From NCBI GenBank assembly GCA_003250975.1, contig QKIY01000006.1:1-64000 (forward strand): a DNA stretch of 64,000 nt, read 5' to 3'. Positions within the stretch are counted from its first letter, which is position 1. Every line of letters begins with the position of its first letter. This document shows positions 23,652 to 32,920 of the stretch, piece by piece. Made by a program: the position numbers and the translations under genes. Below the pieces are notes generated by a model. The model was not told the origin of the DNA. It ran no database searches and was given only the letters and a program-made list of their open reading frames with translations. The DNA is from Gammaproteobacteria bacterium (GTDB lineage Bacteria; Pseudomonadota; Gammaproteobacteria; Eutrophobiales; Eutrophobiaceae).

Positions 23652-24461
23652 ATGAATACCGCTATCAGTCTAATCGCCATTGTCTTCTACCTGCTGGCCA
23701 CCTATCGGCTGGCAATGGCACTGTTTCACACAGATGATGTAAAAAAGCGTCAGTGCAAAACGCAATTCTTCATTTTGGGGTTTGCGGCGCTAATACTGCA
23801 CGGCATCATATTATATCAAAATATTGATATATCAGGTGGTTTTAATCTCGGCTTTTACCAGGCACTGTCACTCATGGGCTGGTGTATTTCCCTAATGGTG
23901 TTACTGCTCGCCTTGTGGAAACCACTTGGTAACCTGGCACTCATTATCTTTCCATTGACTTCCCTCGCCCTGTTGCTTGAGGTCATCTTCAAGAGCCGGT
24001 TTATCCTGCCGGAATCTGCACCCGTGGGGCTGCGCATCCATGTCCTGCTATCCGTGGTTGCCTACAGCCTACTTTCCATCGGTGCCATCCAGGCCATACT
24101 CCTTGCCCTGCAGGACCGCCAACTCAGCAGGAAGAAACCGGTATTCATCATGCGTCTTCCACCACTGCAATTGATGGAAGACCTATTAATACAGATTATT
24201 ACTATCGGCTTTTTTATATTGAGCCTGAGCTTGGCCACGGGCTTGCCCTTTCTTGAGGATATCTTCGCCCAGCACCTGATTCACAAGACTGTATTGTCCA
24301 TTCTGGCCTGGATCATCTTTGCGATCATGCTCTGGGGACGCTGGGCCCGGGGTTGGCGTGGTAAGACTGCCATTTCCTGGATACTGGGTGGATATGTGCT
24401 GCTGATGCTCGCCTATTTCGGTTCCAAGTTTGTGCTGGAGCTGGTCCTGAAACGGGTCTAA
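23652..24461 (+). CDS. Cytochrome c assembly protein, CcsA/CcmC/YpjD family
   Basis: About 269 aa from the ATG at 23652, with eight hydrophobic segments. It contains RIHVLLSVVAYSLLSIGAIQA and the later HLIHKTVLSILAWIIFA and WGRWARGWRGKTAISWILGGY: His residues in and near these helices and the tryptophan-rich WGRWARGWRG loop are typical of the heme-handling CcsA/CcmC superfamily; the E. coli YpjD group is the nearest. It is divergent from ffh, as in many gammaproteobacteria, and 88 bp before a CorB-like gene. Function in heme handling is inferred. Confidence 0.82.
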   Translation: MNTAISLIAIVFYLLATYRLAMALFHTDDVKKRQCKTQFFILGFAALILHGIILYQNIDISGGFNLGFYQALSLMGWCISLMVLLLALWKPLGNLALIIFPLTSLALLLEVIFKSRFILPESAPVGLRIHVLLSVVAYSLLSIGAIQAILLALQDRQLSRKKPVFIMRLPPLQLMEDLLIQIITIGFFILSLSLATGLPFLEDIFAQHLIHKTVLSILAWIIFAIMLWGRWARGWRGKTAISWILGGYVLLMLAYFGSKFVLELVLKRV

Positions 24462-24548
24462 ATTGCGCCTGCCCGCTGATTTTTCCTTGACACCCCCCCA
24501 TAACTATCATCGAAAATAAGATTCACATTCTGAACCGGGTTTAGTTTA

Positions 24549-25808
24549 TTGGACGATATTCCCTTATCCGTGCTGTTTGGAACACTGGCAGTACTGATAC
24601 TCTTATCCGCTTTTTTCTCCAGTTCCGAAACCGGCATGATGGCCTTGAACCGCTATCGCCTGCGTCACCTTGTAAAAGATGGTCACCGGGGCGCCAGGTT
24701 ATCCAGCGCCCTGCTGGACCGGCCTGACAGACTGATTGGCCTCATCCTGTTCTGGAATAACTTGATCAATATCCTTGCAGCCTCGATCGCAACCGTCATC
24801 GCCGTCAGGCTCATCGGTGAGATTGGTATCGCCCTTGCACCGATCATCCTGACCCCCATAATCCTGATATTTGCCGAGACGGCCCCCAAGACTTATGCGG
24901 CGATACGCCCGGAACGGATCGCCTTTCCTGCCGCCTACCTGCTGACACCATTGCTCAAGGTCTGTTATCCGTTTGTTTTTGTCATCAACCAGATCAGTAA
25001 TGCGTTGATCAGGGTATTCGGCATCAACCCGAAGGAAAAGGATGACGCCCCCATGTCACGCGAAGAGTTGCGCACCGTCGTCCACGAGGCAGGGGCGATG
25101 ATCCCGAGGCGACATCAACGCATGCTCCTGAGTATCCTGGACCTGGAAAAGGAGACTGTGGATGACATTATGGTACCGCGTAATGAACTGGTCGGTATTG
25201 ACCTGGATGACCCAGTCAATGAAATCATCGAACAACTGACCCGCAGTCAACACACGCGCCTGGTCGTTTACCGTAATGACGTCGATAATATTGTCGGCAT
25301 GCTACATGCTCGCCATGTCCTGCGGCTGCTCAGGGAAAAAGGCGAATTCTCTGCGCAGGACCTCGAAGCGATCTGCACAGAACCATACTACGTCCCCGAG
25401 GGCACACCCTTGCACATCCAACTGCTGAACTTCCAGCGCCAGAAAGAACGGGCAGGACTGGTGGTGGATGAGTACGGCGTGATCCAGGGATTGGTCACTC
25501 TTGAGGACATCCTAGAAGAGATCGTCGGTGAATTTACCACGGACCTGCAGACCTTTAACCAGGACATTTACCCGCAGCAAGATGGCTCGTATATCATTGA
25601 CGGTACCGCCACACTGCGGGACATCAACCGGCAACTGAACTGGCACCTGCCATCAGAAGGACCGAAGACGCTTAACGGCCTGATCCTTGAGCGATTGGAA
25701 GATATACCCGAAAGTGGCACCAGCCTGAAGATCGGCAATTACGCGATCGAGATCCGCCAGGTAGCGGACAATGCAGTGAAGAAGGCCAGTATCGTCATTC
25801 TGGAATAG
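24549..25808 (+). CDS. CNNM/CorB-type membrane protein with CBS and CorC_HlyC domains
   Basis: 419 aa, from TTG at 24549. The N-terminal DUF21 membrane domain has four hydrophobic helices starting LLSAFFSSSETGMMALNRYRL, the hallmark of CNNM/CorB proteins. Two CBS motifs follow (VPRNELVGIDLDDPVNEIIE, and GLVTLEDILEEIVGEF), and the C-terminal FAD-like CorC_HlyC domain ends with KIGNYAIEIRQV. The family has been linked to Mg2+/Co2+ efflux or transport. It follows the CcsA-like gene, a common arrangement in gammaproteobacteria. Confidence 0.88.
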   Translation: MDDIPLSVLFGTLAVLILLSAFFSSSETGMMALNRYRLRHLVKDGHRGARLSSALLDRPDRLIGLILFWNNLINILAASIATVIAVRLIGEIGIALAPIILTPIILIFAETAPKTYAAIRPERIAFPAAYLLTPLLKVCYPFVFVINQISNALIRVFGINPKEKDDAPMSREELRTVVHEAGAMIPRRHQRMLLSILDLEKETVDDIMVPRNELVGIDLDDPVNEIIEQLTRSQHTRLVVYRNDVDNIVGMLHARHVLRLLREKGEFSAQDLEAICTEPYYVPEGTPLHIQLLNFQRQKERAGLVVDEYGVIQGLVTLEDILEEIVGEFTTDLQTFNQDIYPQQDGSYIIDGTATLRDINRQLNWHLPSEGPKTLNGLILERLEDIPESGTSLKIGNYAIEIRQVADNAVKKASIVILE

Positions 25809-25818
25809 GACGATCGGA

Positions 25819-27183
25819 TCAGAACCTAGCTAGGGCCTCCTGGATTGATCTGATCGCCACGACCTCCATGCCGTTGATTCCCTGCCTGGGTTTGTTGGCC
25901 ATTGGGATGATGGCCTGTTTGAAACCGTGCTTTGAGGCCTCCTGTAATCTTTCCGGGCCGTTCTGAACAGGTCGTATCTCACCGGCCAGACCTACTTCAC
26001 CGAAGACCACCAGTTCTTTTGGCAGGGGACAGTTCCTGAGGCTGGAGACCACAGCCATCAGCACCGCCAGGTCTGCGGCGGTCTCCGTGATCTTGACTCC
26101 ACCGACCACATTCACGAAGACATCCTGATCATAGGTGGCAATACCACCATGACGATGCAGGACAGCAAGGAGCATGGCTAGGCGATTTTGCTCCAGCCCC
26201 ACACTAACACGGCGTGGATTAGTGAGATGCGATTCATCCACCAGGGCTTGCACCTCTACCAGCAGGGGCCGGGTCCCTTCCCTGGTCACCATCACGATAC
26301 TGCCCGGCACCTGTTTCTCATGCCGTGACAGGAAGATGGCCGAGGGATTACTGACCTCCCGCAAGCCCTTGTCGGTCATGGCAAATACGCCCAGTTCATT
26401 GACTGCGCCGTAACGATTCTTGGCCGCCCGGATAACCCTGAAGCGACTGCTGTCATCGCCCTCGAAATAAAGCACGGTATCGACCATGTGCTCGAGTACC
26501 CGTGGTCCCGCCAGGGTCCCTTCCTTAGTCACATGCCCGACCAGGATTACCGATGTGTTGGTCTGCTTGGCAAAACGCACCAGTTGCGCTGCTGATTCTC
26601 TGACCTGGGCCACGGCGCCGGGTGCAGATTGCAGGAGCTCAGTATAGACAGTCTGGATGGAATCGATGACCAGGACACCGGGACGCTCACTGGCCGCCAC
26701 GGCCAGGATCCGTTCAAGGTTGTTTTCTGTCAGCAGGCGGATATTTTCCAGCGACAGGCCCAGGCGGTCGGCGCGAAGGCGGATTTGCCGGGCGGATTCC
26801 TCGCCCGAGACATACAGCGTATCGACTCCAGCTCCCCTGTTGATGGCCTCAACCACCTGGATCAGGAGCGTGGACTTGCCGATACCGGGATCACCACCGA
26901 TCAGGAGCACGGAACCGATTACGAGGCCGCCACCTATGGCCCGGTCCAGTTCCGCCATCCCTGTAGAGACACGGCTGTTCTCGATTGTCTCTATGGCATT
27001 CAGGGTACAGACCTCTGCAGGCCCGGCTTGATGGTCCTGGAACCGCGCCTGCCGTGCCGTCCGGCTTTCGGATATCACTTCAAGCAGGGTATTCCAGGCC
27101 TGGCAATCCGGGCACTGGCCGGTCCACTTGGGGGCGGTGGCGCCACATTCACTGCATTGATACTGGACCTTCGTTTTAGCCAT
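25819..27183 (-). CDS. radA: DNA repair protein RadA
   Basis: 454 aa. A C4 zinc finger opens the protein (QCSECGATAPKWTGQCPDC), then the RecA-type ATPase with Walker A GDPGIGKST and the RadA-specific motif KNRYGAVNELGVF, then a Lon-like C-terminal domain. RadA helps process recombination intermediates and branch migration. It lies downstream of alr and overlaps its 3' end by 8 bp, in the dnaB-alr-radA order found in several gammaproteobacteria. Confidence 0.97.
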   Translation of the reverse strand: MAKTKVQYQCSECGATAPKWTGQCPDCQAWNTLLEVISESRTARQARFQDHQAGPAEVCTLNAIETIENSRVSTGMAELDRAIGGGLVIGSVLLIGGDPGIGKSTLLIQVVEAINRGAGVDTLYVSGEESARQIRLRADRLGLSLENIRLLTENNLERILAVAASERPGVLVIDSIQTVYTELLQSAPGAVAQVRESAAQLVRFAKQTNTSVILVGHVTKEGTLAGPRVLEHMVDTVLYFEGDDSSRFRVIRAAKNRYGAVNELGVFAMTDKGLREVSNPSAIFLSRHEKQVPGSIVMVTREGTRPLLVEVQALVDESHLTNPRRVSVGLEQNRLAMLLAVLHRHGGIATYDQDVFVNVVGGVKITETAADLAVLMAVVSSLRNCPLPKELVVFGEVGLAGEIRPVQNGPERLQEASKHGFKQAIIPMANKPRQGINGMEVVAIRSIQEALARF

Positions 27184-28255
27184 GTTCGATCAGGTTAAGG
27201 CGCTTGTTGACACCACAGAGCAATTCGTAGGGAATCGTTCCTGCATGACTGGCGACCTCTTCAACGGGCAATCCCTCACCCCATAACACAACGGGATCAC
27301 CCACCCGGGCCTGCGGTTGATGCCTCAGATCAACGATCATCATATCCATGGAGGCACGCCCTATCAGGGTCACACGCTGACCATTGACCAGCACCGGTGT
27401 ACCGGAAGGGGCATGACGTGGATAGCCGTCACCGTAACCGGCGGCAACCACGCCTACCAGCATGTCTTCAGGGCAACGCCAGGTGGCACCATAACCGACG
27501 GGTTCATTTTTCCTGAGAGACTTGACCGCGATTAGTCGGGTTGCCATGGTCATGACAGGTTGCAGACCTTCCTCGATGCCCGTGCTGTCAGACAGGGGTG
27601 AGATCCCGTAAAGCATGATGCCAGGCCGGACCCACTCGACATGGCTCTCTGGAAAGGCTATCACACCGGCGGAATTGGCAATGGTCCTTGGTCCCTCTTT
27701 ATCCCGGATCAGGTCAAAGAACGTCGCCAGTTGTTGCTCCGTCATGGGGTTATCTCGTTCACTGGCTACGGCCAGGTGGGTCATCAGATGAATCCCGGCG
27801 GCAACGGCGGTGCAGTCCCTTAAACGAGCCCATGCCATATTCACTAACTCCGGCAGGAAACCCAGCCGGTGCATACCGGTGTCGATCTTTAACCACGTGA
27901 CCAGCGGTTTGGGAAGTGTCACCTGTTCCAGCATCTCGAGCTGGGAAACATCATGAACAACAATCTCCAAACCTAGTGCCTGGATTTCCATGAGTTCAGC
28001 CGCGCTATAAGGTCCTTCAAGCAGGACGATACGCTTATCGATGCCGGCCTCACGGAGCTCTTGCGCCTCATCGAGAAAGGCTACGCCGAAGGCATCGGCA
28101 TCAGATAGCTGGCGGGCAACCCGGATCAGGCCATGACCATAGGCATCGGCCTTGATAATGGCCATAACCTTTGAGCCCTTTGCCAGATCGCGGACGCGGG
28201 AAATATTATGTCGAAGCGCGGACAGGTTGATGGTAACGCTTGCCGGTCGGCTCAT
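27176..28255 (-). CDS. alr: Alanine racemase
   Basis: 359 aa PLP enzyme. The pyridoxal-binding Lys lies in AIIKADAYGHGL, near residue 34, and later PGIMLYGISPL and VGYGATWRCPEDM are typical for the family. It makes D-alanine for peptidoglycan. Its start overlaps the dnaB stop by 4 bp, so translation is coupled. Confidence 0.96.
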   Translation of the reverse strand: MSRPASVTINLSALRHNISRVRDLAKGSKVMAIIKADAYGHGLIRVARQLSDADAFGVAFLDEAQELREAGIDKRIVLLEGPYSAAELMEIQALGLEIVVHDVSQLEMLEQVTLPKPLVTWLKIDTGMHRLGFLPELVNMAWARLRDCTAVAAGIHLMTHLAVASERDNPMTEQQLATFFDLIRDKEGPRTIANSAGVIAFPESHVEWVRPGIMLYGISPLSDSTGIEEGLQPVMTMATRLIAVKSLRKNEPVGYGATWRCPEDMLVGVVAAGYGDGYPRHAPSGTPVLVNGQRVTLIGRASMDMMIVDLRHQPQARVGDPVVLWGEGLPVEEVASHAGTIPYELLCGVNKRLNLIEHG

Positions 28256-29652
28256 TCATCAAACCTGGGCATATAGGTCGGTTCAGGGATATAGTTTTCA
28301 AAACGGGTATACTGGCCGAGAAAGGCCAGGGTCACCATACCGATAGGTCCGTTACGTTGCTTGCCGATGATAATCTCGGCCTTACCCTTGTCCGCCGAGT
28401 CTTCGTTGTAGACCTCATCACGGTAAATAAACACGATTACATCCGCATCCTGCTCGATGGCGCCACTCTCGCGCAAGTCCGACATCACCGGTCGTTTGTT
28501 GGGACGCTGCTCCAGGCTGCGGTTCAGCTGTGACAGGGCAACGACCGGGACATTCAGTTCTTTCGCCATGGCCTTCAATGAACGGGATATCTCCGAAATC
28601 TCTGTGGCTCGGTTTTCCGAGGTGCCCGGCACCTGCATCAACTGCAGGTAATCAACAATGATCAGGTCCAGGTCGGCTTCGCGCTTGATGCGGCGGCAAC
28701 GGGCGCGAATCTCTGCTGGCGTCAGGGCCGGTGAATCATCAATAAAGAGTTTTGAATCTCTCAGGATCTCGACGGCCGAGGTCAACCGCGGCCAGTCATC
28801 ATCTTGCAACTTGCCGGTGCGCACCTTGTGTTGATCGATACGACCCAGCGAGGACATCATGCGCATGGCCAGTTGCTCACCCGGCATCTCCATACTGAAG
28901 ACGGCGACTGAAAGCTTGCCCTTGATAGCAGCATGTTCGGCGATATTGATGGCAAAGGCGGTCTTGCCCATGGATGGGCGGCCGGCGATGATAATCAAAT
29001 CCGAGGGTTGCAGACCGGCGGTCTTTTCATCGAAGTCATCGAAACCGGTAGGGACACCGGTTATATGGCTGTCCCGGCGAAATAACTCATCCACCCTGTC
29101 CAGGGCTTTGACCAGCAGGTCCTTTATGGGTCGGTAATTTTTACGTCCTTTGGACTCCTGTTCGGCAATATCAAAGACCGTTTGCTCTGCAAGGTCCAGG
29201 ATCTCGTCAGCATTCCGGCCGCCGGGATTGAACACGGTATCGGCGATCCGGTTGGTCGCGCTGATAAGCTGCCGGAGGACAGAACGCTTGCGGACAATGT
29301 CAGCGTAGGCCGTGATATTACTGGAGCCCGAGTTGCTTTCGGCCAGCGCGGCCAGGTAACTGAGGCCACCAGCGTCCTCGAGCTGCTTGTGGCTATCCAG
29401 CCACTCCGCCACGGTAACGACATCAAAGGGTTTGCCTTCCGCATCCAGCCTGTAGATGGCATTGAAGATGATACGGTGGTCCTTTCGGTAGAAATCAGGC
29501 TCGGAGACCCGTTCCACCACGCGTTCCCAGACACCGTTATCGGTAAGGATCCCACCAAGAACGGCCACCTCTGCCTCTATCGAGTGTGGCGGTATCTTTA
29601 ATGATGCCGTCTCCTTGTCCCGGGATTCCGATGTCTGGATAATGTCCTGCAT
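28252..29652 (-). CDS. dnaB: Replicative DNA helicase DnaB
   Basis: 466 aa. The N-terminal primase-interaction domain starts with PHSIEAEVAVLGGIL, and the C-terminal RecA-like motor has Walker A GRPSMGKT, the Walker B region DLIIVDYLQLM and VVALSQLNRSLEQR. It unwinds DNA at the replication fork. It is followed by alr, and it lies downstream of rplI, the same order as in many gammaproteobacteria. Confidence 0.97.
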   Translation of the reverse strand: MQDIIQTSESRDKETASLKIPPHSIEAEVAVLGGILTDNGVWERVVERVSEPDFYRKDHRIIFNAIYRLDAEGKPFDVVTVAEWLDSHKQLEDAGGLSYLAALAESNSGSSNITAYADIVRKRSVLRQLISATNRIADTVFNPGGRNADEILDLAEQTVFDIAEQESKGRKNYRPIKDLLVKALDRVDELFRRDSHITGVPTGFDDFDEKTAGLQPSDLIIIAGRPSMGKTAFAINIAEHAAIKGKLSVAVFSMEMPGEQLAMRMMSSLGRIDQHKVRTGKLQDDDWPRLTSAVEILRDSKLFIDDSPALTPAEIRARCRRIKREADLDLIIVDYLQLMQVPGTSENRATEISEISRSLKAMAKELNVPVVALSQLNRSLEQRPNKRPVMSDLRESGAIEQDADVIVFIYRDEVYNEDSADKGKAEIIIGKQRNGPIGMVTLAFLGQYTRFENYIPEPTYMPRFDE

Positions 29653-29743
29653 TCATACCCTCATGGTGTGTGGTAAGCCAAGGGTCAATTTGTCCGGGAT
29701 ATCTCCGGACAGATCACAGCCTAACAAAAAAAGCGGGTGAGTA

Positions 29744-30193
29744 TTACTCTTCTGCCTCGATAGTGAGGGTTATTTTTGCCTGAACATCACCATGCAACTG
29801 GATATCAACCGCATAGGTACCAATGTTTCTGAACGGCCCTTCAGGCAACAGCACTTCGTGCTTGGCCAGTTCGACACCCGCCTCTTTCACTGCCTCTGCA
29901 ATATCAATCGTACCGACAGAGCCAAACAGCTTGCCCTCGCCAGCGGACTTTCTGCTAACGGTCACAGCCACCTGGTTGAGTTTTTCCGCCCTTTCCTGTG
30001 CCTGGGCCAACGCTTCTGCCTGTGCTTTTTCCAGTTCAGCGCGCTGGGCCTCGAATTTTTCCACATTTTCCGGCGTCGCGTAGACTGCCTTGCCCTGTGG
30101 TATCAGGTAATTACGGCCGTAACCCGGTCTCACCCTGACTTTTTCACCCAGTTGTCCCAGGTTATGTATCTTTTCAAGCAATATAACTTCCAT
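29744..30193 (-). CDS. rplI: 50S ribosomal protein L9
   Basis: 149 aa from the ATG at 30191-30193, which follows GAGGG; the GTG two codons earlier is not needed. The N terminus MEVILLEKIHNLG and the block VRPGYGRNYLIPQGKA are the classic L9 signature, with a long helix linking to the C-terminal domain. It sits at the end of the rpsF-rpsR group. Confidence 0.97.
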   Translation of the reverse strand: MEVILLEKIHNLGQLGEKVRVRPGYGRNYLIPQGKAVYATPENVEKFEAQRAELEKAQAEALAQAQERAEKLNQVAVTVSRKSAGEGKLFGSVGTIDIAEAVKEAGVELAKHEVLLPEGPFRNIGTYAVDIQLHGDVQAKITLTIEAEE

Positions 30194-30225
30194 CAACACA
30201 CCCTCATTTCTGAATAACGCGTAGT

Positions 30226-31146
30226 TTAATCTTCACCCGCCGAATTGTCATTTCGACGTGCGGGTATTTTTCTTAACAGGCTCGAATCCACCATGCCCAG
30301 GCAGGACAGAAACAAAATGACCTGTGGCAAGACAAACAGGAGCGCATATAGCCCGATGAGCCAGCCCCTGGACAGTTTCCTGGCCTCAACAAACCGGTGT
30401 GCCGCAGCCAGCCCCTGGAAAAAATAAAGAAACAACAGGAGCACCAGGATATCCATGACCAATGACCCCGGTGCTGCATGGCCCAGCAACAACAGGACAA
30501 AGCCCGCCAACACCACAAGCACCAGTAGGGGTGGCAGCCGTAGCTGGTGGAACTCTCTTCTGAAACCACCCTTATAGAACAGACTTGCCTGCCACCAGCG
30601 GCTGAATAACAGCGTGGACACCAGATTGACGAACAAGCCCGCACTCACCATGGCTGTCATGAACGGTGCCACGGAGGAGAGGCGCTGTGCCAATAGTGCC
30701 CGGCCTTCCGCCTGCAAAACCTGCTCCGCCCAGGTGCCCAGCCACTCGCTCCACCAGGCCGCAAGGTCGGGAATCATCAGGTGCATAATGACGACAAAAG
30801 CCAGGCTGAATCCCGATGCCGCCAGCAATAACCTGCCCTGGTCGGCCGTGACCCGCAGGACATTGGCACAAAACCAGGTGGGTATCCACACCCCTGTGGC
30901 CAGTACAACGGCCACCAGGGGATTTAACTTCATAGGCAAGGCTATCAGCGCAATAAGTAACATACTGCCGATGATTACTTGCAGGCCGGCTAAGGCATTA
31001 AGACGTAAGGTCACCAGCGCCGGCACTACACCGCTGCAGACATATGTAAACACCGGAAAAACAAGGCCTAGCAGGGTCAACAGGCTGGTAACAAAGACAG
31101 CCTGTAACCTGCCGGCAAGGATATATTTGCCCAGTTTCTGCATCAT
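30226..31146 (-). CDS. Integral membrane protein, DUF2232 (YybS-like)
   Basis: About 306 aa from the ATG at 31144-31146; a GTG at 31171-31173 is an alternative. It consists almost wholly of hydrophobic helices (LIALIALPMKLNPLVAVVLATG, AFVVIMHLMIPDL, LLVLVVLAGFVLLLLGH). The length, composition and location between rpsR and rplI match the DUF2232 membrane proteins found at this spot in many bacteria. The biochemical role of the family is not known. Confidence 0.75.
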   Translation of the reverse strand: MMQKLGKYILAGRLQAVFVTSLLTLLGLVFPVFTYVCSGVVPALVTLRLNALAGLQVIIGSMLLIALIALPMKLNPLVAVVLATGVWIPTWFCANVLRVTADQGRLLLAASGFSLAFVVIMHLMIPDLAAWWSEWLGTWAEQVLQAEGRALLAQRLSSVAPFMTAMVSAGLFVNLVSTLLFSRWWQASLFYKGGFRREFHQLRLPPLLVLVVLAGFVLLLLGHAAPGSLVMDILVLLLFLYFFQGLAAAHRFVEARKLSRGWLIGLYALLFVLPQVILFLSCLGMVDSSLLRKIPARRNDNSAGED

Positions 31147-31210
31147 TGTCTCGTATCCCGCAAACACCACCACCTGATGTGCTACAGGTTTATGCTGTTT
31201 GATTTAACCA

Positions 31211-31227
31211 TCAGCCCTGCGGCTGAA
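31211..31227. repeat. Small hairpin between rpsR and the DUF2232 gene
   Basis: TCAGCC, then CTGC, then GGCTGA form a 6-bp stem in the 100-bp gap. No T tract. It may be a processing or mild attenuation signal. Confidence 0.35.
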
Positions 31228-31251
31228 TTCATCAACATTCAATCGTGAAAA

Positions 31252-31479
31252 TTACTCGTGACTGTCGCAGTATGGGATTAATGCCAGGTAGCGGGCACGT
31301 TTGATTGCGGTAGCCAACTGCCGCTGGTAGCGGGCACTGGTGCCTGAAATCCTGCTTGGGACAATTTTGCCGGTCTCGGTAACATAGCTCTTTAATATGT
31401 GCAGATCCTTGTAATCAATTTCCTTGATGCCTTCGGCGGTGAACCTGCAATATCTTTTACGGCGAAAAAAGCGTGACAT
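31252..31479 (-). CDS. rpsR: 30S ribosomal protein S18
   Basis: 75 aa basic protein. It starts [25 protein letters not shown] and contains [21 protein letters not shown], the standard S18 features. It follows rpsF by 31 bp; S6 and S18 form a heterodimer in the small subunit. Confidence 0.98.
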   Translation of the reverse strand: MSRFFRRKRYCRFTAEGIKEIDYKDLHILKSYVTETGKIVPSRISGTSARYQRQLATAIKRARYLALIPYCDSHE

Positions 31480-31509
31480 GATAATTCCTATCCTCTCAAG
31501 TTAACCTGA

Positions 31510-31935
31510 CTAGTCCTGTTTGACAGTCTCAGCGTCGTCAACCGGTTCATCATCTGATTCATCATCCTCATCCTGCTCCGGCACATCGTCAGAAAACCGG
31601 CCCTCTTCTTCTTGCTCGGATGATTTCACCAGCGGAGATGGATCAGTGATGGCTTCGTCACGCTTGATAATAAGATTTCGTATGACGGCATCATTAAAGC
31701 GGAACGCACTGCTCAGTTCATCCAGGGTATTTGCATCACACTCGATATTCATCAAAACATAATGTGCCTTGTGAATTTTGTTGATGGGATAAGCCAGCTG
31801 ACGCCGGCCCCAGTCTTCCAGCCTGTGAATAACGCCGCCGCTGCCTTCGATCATGGCACGATAGCGGTCAACCATGGCGGGAACCTGTTCACTCTGGTCC
31901 GGATGGACCATGAACACGACTTCATAGTGTCTCAT
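31510..31935 (-). CDS. rpsF: 30S ribosomal protein S6
   Basis: 141 aa from ATG at 31933-31935; an in-frame upstream TTG/ATG extension of 16 residues runs through the leader hairpin and is unlikely. [19 protein letters not shown] and [14 protein letters not shown] are family landmarks. The C-terminal ~45 residues are very acidic ([22 protein letters not shown]), as often seen in S6 tails that are glutamylated in E. coli. Confidence 0.97.
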   Translation of the reverse strand: MRHYEVVFMVHPDQSEQVPAMVDRYRAMIEGSGGVIHRLEDWGRRQLAYPINKIHKAHYVLMNIECDANTLDELSSAFRFNDAVIRNLIIKRDEAITDPSPLVKSSEQEEEGRFSDDVPEQDEDDESDDEPVDDAETVKQD

Positions 31936-31955
31936 TATTGAATCCTCTCGGTTTA

Positions 31956-31980
31956 AAGCCCCCCGGACAGTCCGGTGGAG
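31956..31980 (-). promoter_or_regulatory. Leader hairpin of rpsF, possible S6:S18 binding site
   Basis: On the minus strand the leader has CACCGGACTGTCCGGGG, forming a CCGGA/TCCGG stem with a 3-base loop, just 28 bp upstream of the rpsF start. An autoregulatory S6:S18 leader is known in many bacteria, and a CCG-rich hairpin is part of it. The match here is only structural and by eye. Confidence 0.3.
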
Positions 31981-32033
31981 CAAGGATAATGGAGGCGGCG
32001 ATATTAATGCATGTCAGCGCGCCATGCAAATGT

Positions 32034-32792
32034 TCAGGCGCCGCCACGCCGCTGCCGCAGGGCCTCATAAAGACATACACCCGTGGCCACTGAGACATTC
32101 AGGCTCTCGACGATGCCCTGCATGGGGATGTTTACCAGCAGGTCACAATTGACGCGGGTATTTTCCCGTATACCGCTGCCCTCGGCCCCCATCACCAGGG
32201 CCAGGGGGCGGTTCAGGTCAGCATCGTAAAGGCTCAATTCTGCCTGGTCACTGGTCCCCACCACCCAGACCCCGGCCGCCTTCATCTGCCGCAATGCCCG
32301 GGCCAGGTTACTGACTTCAATGACTGTCAGGTTTTCCGCGGCACCACTGGCCACTTTTCTGACCGTGGCATTGACACCTACCGCACGGTCCTTTGGCAGA
32401 ATCACGGCGCTGACACCCACCGCATCCGCTGTGCGCAGACAGGCTCCTAGATTGTGAGGGTCCTGAACCCCGTCTAGGACCAGAAACAACGGAAATGTCA
32501 TGTAGGCATTAACCAACAGGTCTTCAAGGTCGGCCGTAGCAGTAGCCCGCTTCTCCATCTGTTGCCTGATGACAATACCTTGGTGGCGGCCGTATCCAGC
32601 CAGCTTGTCCAGCTCGTTCCTAGGTGCATACTGGACCGGTACTCCGCTGGCTGCCTCTAGCAGTTCCAGCATTGCCTTCGACCCTTTCTTGTCGTCCTGC
32701 ACCCAGATCTCCAGTATGCTCTCGGGTGACTGAGACAGGGCATGCCTTACGGCATGCAGGCCATAGATAATGTCTGATGAATCTTTGGACAT
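32034..32792 (-). CDS. rlmB: 23S rRNA (guanosine-2251-2'-O)-methyltransferase
   Basis: 252 aa SPOUT-type methyltransferase. IIYGLHAVRHAL begins the substrate-binding domain; LDGVQDPHNLGACLRTAD and LVMGAEGSGIRENTR and PMQGIVESLNVSVATG are the three knot motifs that bind SAM. It follows rnr as in E. coli (rnr-rlmB). Confidence 0.95.
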   Translation of the reverse strand: MSKDSSDIIYGLHAVRHALSQSPESILEIWVQDDKKGSKAMLELLEAASGVPVQYAPRNELDKLAGYGRHQGIVIRQQMEKRATATADLEDLLVNAYMTFPLFLVLDGVQDPHNLGACLRTADAVGVSAVILPKDRAVGVNATVRKVASGAAENLTVIEVSNLARALRQMKAAGVWVVGTSDQAELSLYDADLNRPLALVMGAEGSGIRENTRVNCDLLVNIPMQGIVESLNVSVATGVCLYEALRQRRGGA

Positions 32793-32812
32793 AAGGCTTT
32801 TGGTATCACAAT

Positions 32813-32909
32813 TTAGGTATTAGGGATTAAAGATACTGATTATATAGTGATGGTCGCACCATAATGTTAGGCGACCATACCATAATAATTTCTATACCCT
32901 AATGCCTAA
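32813..32909. repeat. Nested inverted repeats between rnr and rlmB
   Basis: The outer arms TTAGGTATTAGGG (32813-32825) and CCCTAATGCCTAA (32897-32909) pair over 13 positions with one G-U type change. Inside them ATGGTCGC (32850-32857) and GCGACCAT (32871-32878) form a perfect 8-bp stem with a 13-base loop. The 97-nt unit fills most of the 128-bp gap. It could be a small palindromic mobile repeat, a processing site or a terminator-like structure; no T tract favours the first two. Confidence 0.6.
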
Positions 32910-32920
32910 CCACTTACCCC

